NCBI GenBank assembly: GCA_039720395.1
Contig: CM077823.1
Location: forward strand, 12,170,107-12,234,106
Direction of reading: 5' to 3'
Length of the DNA: 64,000 nucleotides
From: Liquidambar formosana
Taxonomy: Eukaryota > Streptophyta > Magnoliopsida > Saxifragales > Altingiaceae
The translations under genes were made by a program, and so were the position numbers. Numbering within the stretch: position 1 is the first letter of the stretch; each line of letters begins with the position of its first letter. The notes beneath the pieces are model-generated. The model searched no databases. It was not told the DNA's origin and was given only the letters and a program-made list of their open reading frames with translations. This document shows, piece after piece, positions 58,924 through 64,000 of this stretch.

Positions 58924-59553
58924 CTAGGGTCTAAACCTATAATAAGGTAAACCATACATATCCCTAGTAGTAATAGGCAAAACCTCCATAGGAGCTGTCC
59001 ACCACCAAGTAAAGCTAGAAGATCCCAAACCCAGATTGGCGCATTTATCAGCTACAGCATTACCCTCACGAAAAATATGACTAAACTGAAAATCCATATG
59101 CTTCAAGTAAAATTGACAGTTCAGCCAACGAGTTTTCAACTTCCATAGAAGCATATAGATGGGATTATTCAAGCATTGAACAACCAAAGAAGAATCACAT
59201 TCTAACCATAAGCGCTTCCAACCCTTGGACCAAGCATGTTCAATCCCAATGATAACAGCTAAGAGTTCCACAAAGAAAGCTGACCGAGTCCCAATACTAA
59301 CACCAAAAGCGCCTTTAACAAAATCACGACAATTTCGAAAAACACCACCACTAGCAATGGGACCCGGGTTGCCTTTGGCAAGGCCATCAGTATTTAATTT
59401 AATCCAAGACGGGGAAGGTGGATGCCATCGAACAAGGGTTATGGCTGGAACCTTCCTAAGCACACCCTTTACCCCAAAAGAGTGAAGAATAAAAAGATCA
59501 TCAACGAGATTTCTCATTGTGCCCGAACTAACTTTACCCACATCATGCAACAT
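58924..59553 (-). CDS. LINE C-terminal RNase H reading frame
   Basis: The longest open frame in the window (209 codons). It has a complete RNase H fold signature: Asp in NTDG, Glu in VELLA, Asp in ECDSS and Asp in AVADK, followed by a short tail ending YYRFRP. In plant L1 elements this domain is the last part of ORF2 and removes RNA from RNA:DNA hybrids during reverse transcription. It is not a separate gene; the first Met at 59553 is internal to the old ORF2. The open frame suggests that this LINE is younger than the one at 18305. Confidence 0.85.
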   Translation of the reverse strand: MLHDVGKVSSGTMRNLVDDLFILHSFGVKGVLRKVPAITLVRWHPPSPSWIKLNTDGLAKGNPGPIASGGVFRNCRDFVKGAFGVSIGTRSAFFVELLAVIIGIEHAWSKGWKRLWLECDSSLVVQCLNNPIYMLLWKLKTRWLNCQFYLKHMDFQFSHIFREGNAVADKCANLGLGSSSFTWWWTAPMEVLPITTRDMYGLPYYRFRP

Positions 59554-60008
59554 AGATTTTATATGAAGACAACTCCGCTGAAAATTTGGCTTAACATCCT
59601 CAAATCACAATAAATTTTGAGAATGCCAAATATAATAGAAAACCATCACAGCTCCCGCAAGCCAGAGATTAAAAACTTGGGAGCTTAATTTTTGAGACGA
59701 AATATAATTCCAAAAATCAATAATGCTAAGCCCCGCCAACAGTAATATTATGTAAAAAACTGAAAAGAACCACTGCCAAATAGAGGAAGCAAACTCATAG
59801 CACAAGAAAAGATGATTAGCATCCTCAAAATGACTAGGTTTTGCACAAAGACCACAGAAGGAAACTATAGGACAACCCCTTATTTGTAGTTGATCATCAG
59901 TAGGTAACCTGTTCCACAATAATCTCCAAACCAAAACTGAAAATCGAGGAGGAATAAAATTCTTCCAAAGATGAGTAGTCCAAATGACTGAAGGGAGTTT
60001 GTTCCTAC

Positions 60009-61696
60009 TGTTAGGATTATGCCCTAGAACCAATCATAGAGATGATTGTTTAAGGATTAGGAACAATCAATTGATTTCATTTATGCATGTCACATTTATT
60101 ATTGATTTAATAAAAGGGCTTATTCTATTATGTTTATATACATCATTTATATTTACATAATATGTCCATGGAGTTAGAGTTGAGAATATGAAATTACAAA
60201 GTATTGTAATTTTGAGACTATAAATATATCTCTGTACTAAACTCCTAAAACATTCCTAGTTGAAGGTTCACTATAATGGACAGAATGAACCATAGGACTA
60301 GCACTTGTTAGGTTGACTCTATAGGAGGATAGCTAGTCTCAAGCTATTTGTGTGGAGACACTACAACCAACAAGTGGGTGCCTATTATAAGAATAGGCAC
60401 ATTGAATGTGACCAAAGATATGAGATAAACTGAATGGAGTTTTAACCTACCTGTCAATCAGTTTCTCATTGTTATAGTGGTACAAGTAATCCTTAGACTT
60501 GAGACACCATGGTTATCTTATACATGTAGCTTTAGAAGTTTGATAACACTAAGTACAGATCCTATTCAGGGGTCTGTAATAGTGTTCATTGGCCCTACTG
60601 CTATGTGTGTGAAGGCATGTGAGTGATCAACAAGGAATCCATCACTCTCAGGAAAAAGAAAGTGAATGTCTCATATAACGTTCATTGAATATAACTCATT
60701 AAACCCATGGGCTCATGGTAGAAGGAATATGGAAAAGAGTTTCCATAAGTTCATCATTGAGTTGATATTAATGAATGAGTATAAAGTAATTAAACTAGGG
60801 ACTTGACAGACTTCCATGTCTTATTAGTTCAATTGGAGACATTGTGTTGATGGAAGGAATGGAATTGTAACCTATAAACTATAACAGAAGGGTTCTTTGT
60901 AAATGACTATTCACCTTATTAAGGACCACACCATGAGCCATATGCTAGGTGTTACTCATGGTTAGTAGAAGCCCTAATTGATATAAATGAGTTATAATCA
61001 ATTAGGGAATTGAAAGGAGTTTCAATTAGACCCTTTAATAGAAAGTATTCTATTGTGCACAACATGTGCTATACCTACTACTTGATGATGTGAACCCAAT
61101 GGGTCACACACTGATCATGCTAAGAGAGCTTGAATGTCTATGAGAGAAAGGGCATAAGTGAATAAAAGAATTGTTCTTAAGGGGCAAGGTTGTATAAGAT
61201 ACAAATTAGAGGGGTTATTGTGCAATTAATAGTAATTACACAAAACCCTCTAGGGTTTGGAATCCCCCTTAGGGCCGGCCTTATATGGAGGCTATTTAAT
61301 GCCTCTTATGATGTGATGACATCATCACATTCACTCCTCCAAGTGCTGGCCGAAATTCATAGGAGGCTCTCTCTTTCTCCCTCTTCTCCACCTCTAGCAA
61401 CAACAAGGAAGAAGAAGGAAAGGACTTCAAGCTGAAGCTAGGTGTGGATACCGTTGGAGGCAGCACACTTGGGCTGCTCATTCACCGCTGTCCGGAGACA
61501 AAGCTTGGAGCAAAAAGGAGAAGACAAAGCTTGGAGCATAAAGGAGAAGACTTTGTTCAACTGTAAGTATCCTAACTCTCTTGGTAGTTAGGATTTTGTT
61601 TTGTATTAAGCATAATTAAGATTCATGGTTTTGGGAATCGTAGGAAAAATTTTAATTCCGCCTTTGTAGTTTTTCCTCCCTATTCGATTCCCAACA
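60009..61696 (+). mobile_element. Solo LTR of the 9.7-kb copia family
   Basis: Starts TGTTAGGATTATGCCC and ends GATTCCCAACA, 1688 bases, flanked by perfect CCTAC duplications (60004-60008, 61697-61701). It aligns end to end with the LTRs at 33722 and 41766 but is clearly more diverged, with a partly different stretch near 61140-61260 and a duplicated GACAAAGCTTGGAGC near 61498-61538. There is no internal sequence, so LTR-LTR recombination removed the rest. It interrupts the LINE between its post-RT and zf-RVT parts. Confidence 0.95.
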
Positions 61697-63606
61697 CCTA
61701 CAATGAGTGTAAGCAGAAGAAAATGATAAATCTCCAGAATTCGAATATAGCCAAATAACTGCATCTGAAAAATCCTGTAATGGAATAGGCACATTAAGAA
61801 TAGTGGCAGCAGCATCTGGAAATATAGTAGAGAACTCATTTGTAAGGGCCCAAGCCTTATTATGAATAAATGAGGAAACCTTACAGTCAAGGGAAGCATC
61901 AAAATTAGAAGGAATAGATAGTTGATGAAGAAGAGAATCACTCAATCAATTATCAAGCCAAAATCTGATATTTGATCCATTACCCACTATCCATTGAGCA
62001 TGAAAAGCAATTTCAGCCAAAACGACTTTAAACCCAGGCCAAACAGAAGAAGATCTATATGAAGTGGAAAATTGAAGATTCTGAATTTTAAACTGTGCCT
62101 TCATAAAATGAGAGAAAACACTATTTTGGGTGATAATGCACCAACAAGACTTAAAAAGACCTGCCCGATTAAATGCACGCATATCCTTAATACCCAATCC
62201 ACCTTCATTATGAGGAAAGCAAACTTGATTCCAAGAAATAGTCACAGTCTTCCTAGAATCCACATTCCCAGACCAGATGAAATTCCTAATCCACATTTGC
62301 AAATGCTTAAGAAGAGCAGGAGGCCAAGCATATAACATAAAAGAATGCAATAACATTGGAAAACTAACATATTGCACCAACTGAATTCTACCAGCAAAAG
62401 AAAGAAATCTGCACTGCCAACCCTCAAGCTTAGATTTTGCTTTATCAGCAAGCTGTTGCAAGTAAGCTCGTTTTGGCTTTCCTTTAAAAATAGGCACCCA
62501 CCCCCAGATAGGTAAATGGAGCCCTGCCTTCAGTTATACCAAGAATAGAAGTAATAGCACTTCTTTTATGAATTGCCCTGGCCAATAAAAACTCTACACT
62601 TAGCTTTACTAATGTACTGACCAGAAGCTTGAGCATAGAAATCAAAGGCATGCATAAGGGCTTGTTAACAAGAAGATGATCCTCTACAAAAAAAAAACCA
62701 AGATGTCATCAACATATAACAAATGGGTAGGAGCTTTAAAACCCCTAGGAGAGGAAATAGGCAATATCTTAGATTCAGAAACAAGCTTAGAAATGCTTCT
62801 ACTTAAAACCTCTTCTGCTAAGCAAAAAAACAAAGGAGAAAGGGGGTCTCTTTGCCTAACACCTCTGCTGCAACCAAAAAACCACAGGGAACACCATTGA
62901 TAAGAATAGAGAGTTTAGTATACTTCAAAAATATATGAATCCACCCTTGTAAACTTCCTGCTAAAACCAAATTGATGTAGAACTTGAAGAAGGAACTACC
63001 ATTCTATAGTGTCAAAAGCCTTGATTACATCAAACTTAATACCCACATTCCCTCCAAAACATTTATTATCTAGCATATTGAAGCATTCAGAAGCTAGGCC
63101 CAAATTCTCAACAATCTTCCTTCCCTTAATAAAAGCAGTCTAATTAAGAGAAATAATCCTAACAGCAATAGAGCTTAGTCTATCTGAAAGAATCTTGGGA
63201 ATGACCTTAAATAAGAAATTGGCAAGAGCGATAGGTTTATACTGAGTAATAGTATCAGCTTCAGGAACTTTAGGTATTAGAACCACAAAATTGGAATTAA
63301 AATTAGCAGGTAACCAACCCTGCTCAAAGAACATAGTAATAGCTTTGACAACATCCTCACCCACAATATCCCAACATGATTAGTAAAATAATCCACCAAA
63401 ACCATCAGGCCCAAGAGCACTATGAGGATCCATTGAAAAAACAGCAGCCTTAATGTCATCAATAGAAGGAATAGCTGTAAGCATATCATTTTCAATGTCT
63501 GTTACTAAAGAAGGAATCATTGAAGTTACTAACCCATTATTAGGAACAGAAGTGTTAGCAGCATAAAGAGACTCATAATAGTCCATGAAATTTCGGTTTT
63601 ACTAAG

Positions 63607-64000
63607 CCTACATTACCTAGAAGGGCGGTTGAATAGGTATTATGTATGAATCTTATCCAATTTTGATTTCAAGACAATTAATCTCTTTTACCACAAATAA
63701 ATTAGTCTCACAGCAAACACAAAAGCAATTAACAATGACACAAGAGATTTTTACATGAAAAACCCTAGATGGGAAAAACTACGGGACTTCATCTAGTTGA
63801 AGCAAATCCATTATGAAATCAACGAGTACAAGACACACTTACAGACCACACAAGGACTCTTGCAGTTGTCTTTACTCCCACAATCACACACGATCGATCT
63901 CCGTCGTCACGACTTTGGTCACAACCAACCTCTTTTACAGTGATGCCTTCAATCACAAACTCGCAAGCTCGATTACCGTCGCAACGGTCTCACAATCATC
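63607..64000. other. Unassigned sequence at the window edge
   Basis: Begins with the LINE target duplication. GAGATTTTTACATGAAAAAC and CCCTAGATGGGAAAAACTAC (63747-63785) recall a segment often seen in plant repetitive DNA, but no element ends or coding frame can be assigned. Confidence 0.25.

Larger units (their letters stand above)
58718..63606 (-). mobile_element. L1-type LINE, 5'-truncated, interrupted by a solo LTR
   Basis: Minus-strand order: pre-RT and RT (DPHSALGPDGFGGLFY at 63380-63586; FVVLIPKVPEADTITQYKPI; RQRDPLSPLFF; YVDD at 62705-62716), post-RT (KLEGWQCRFLSFAGRIQLVQ; NEGGLGIKDM; GNGSNIRFWLDN), then the solo LTR at 60009-61696, zf-RVT (FIPPRFSVLVWRLLWNRLPT), and RNase H (58924-59553: KLNTDGLAKGNPGP, FFVELLAVIIG, WLECDSSLVVQCL, REGNAVADKCAN) with all four acidic sites. 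A poly-A tail appears as poly-T at 58732-58748. CCTACATTAC at 58708-58717 and 63607-63616 is a likely target duplication, leaving 14 bases between tail and duplication. ORF1 and endonuclease are missing. Confidence 0.92.

Overview
The window reads as nuclear DNA from a flowering plant, most likely a eudicot. It is AT-rich, dense in homopolymers and microsatellites, and holds plant lineages of CACTA, Mutator-like (MULE), hAT, L1-type LINE with an RNase H tail, Ty1/copia and Tat/Ogre-like LTR elements. I see no intact host gene. Every protein-coding trace is a transposon reading frame, a captured fragment or a decayed pseudogene. The species cannot be named from this sequence.

Layout. 1-8 kb: the promoter edge of an unknown gene family (copy A), then a ~100-bp minisatellite split by a 2.8-kb MULE-like insert, and foldback elements. 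8-14 kb: a MULE with a 9-bp target duplication, a SINE with its target duplication, and a palindromic element that carries a 2.5-kb CACTA transposon (3-bp duplication AAC). 14-27 kb, almost all on the minus strand: the 3' end of a Dicer-like (DCL2-type) pseudogene, a possible last exon of an unidentified gene, a 5'-truncated LINE with an empty paralogous site in the same window, a zf-XS/XS pseudogene (FDM/IDN2/SGS3-like), and copy B of the unknown gene, whose first intron holds a Pack-MULE with a PPR gene fragment. 27-31.7 kb: a hAT, a MITE, a MULE and a foldback MITE. 31.7-49.1 kb: a four-level nest in which copy C of the unknown gene is broken by a minus-strand copia element, that is broken by a Tat/Ogre-like LTR unit, and that in turn by a full-length 9.7-kb copia element with two 1.65-kb LTRs. 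49.1-54.5 kb: the 5' end and promoter of copy C, and a direct duplication flanking a long-TIR MULE. 54.9-64 kb: a minus-strand LTR with its PPT and AT-rich internal remnant, then a second LINE interrupted by a solo LTR of the 9.7-kb family.

The main biology is a local tandem gene duplication (promoter copies near 0.03, 26.65 and 49.91 kb, all facing left) that decayed under transposon load. Paralogous empty sites and target duplications allow relative dating of several insertions. Two of the decayed host genes, DCL2-like and XS-domain, belong to the small-RNA silencing pathway.
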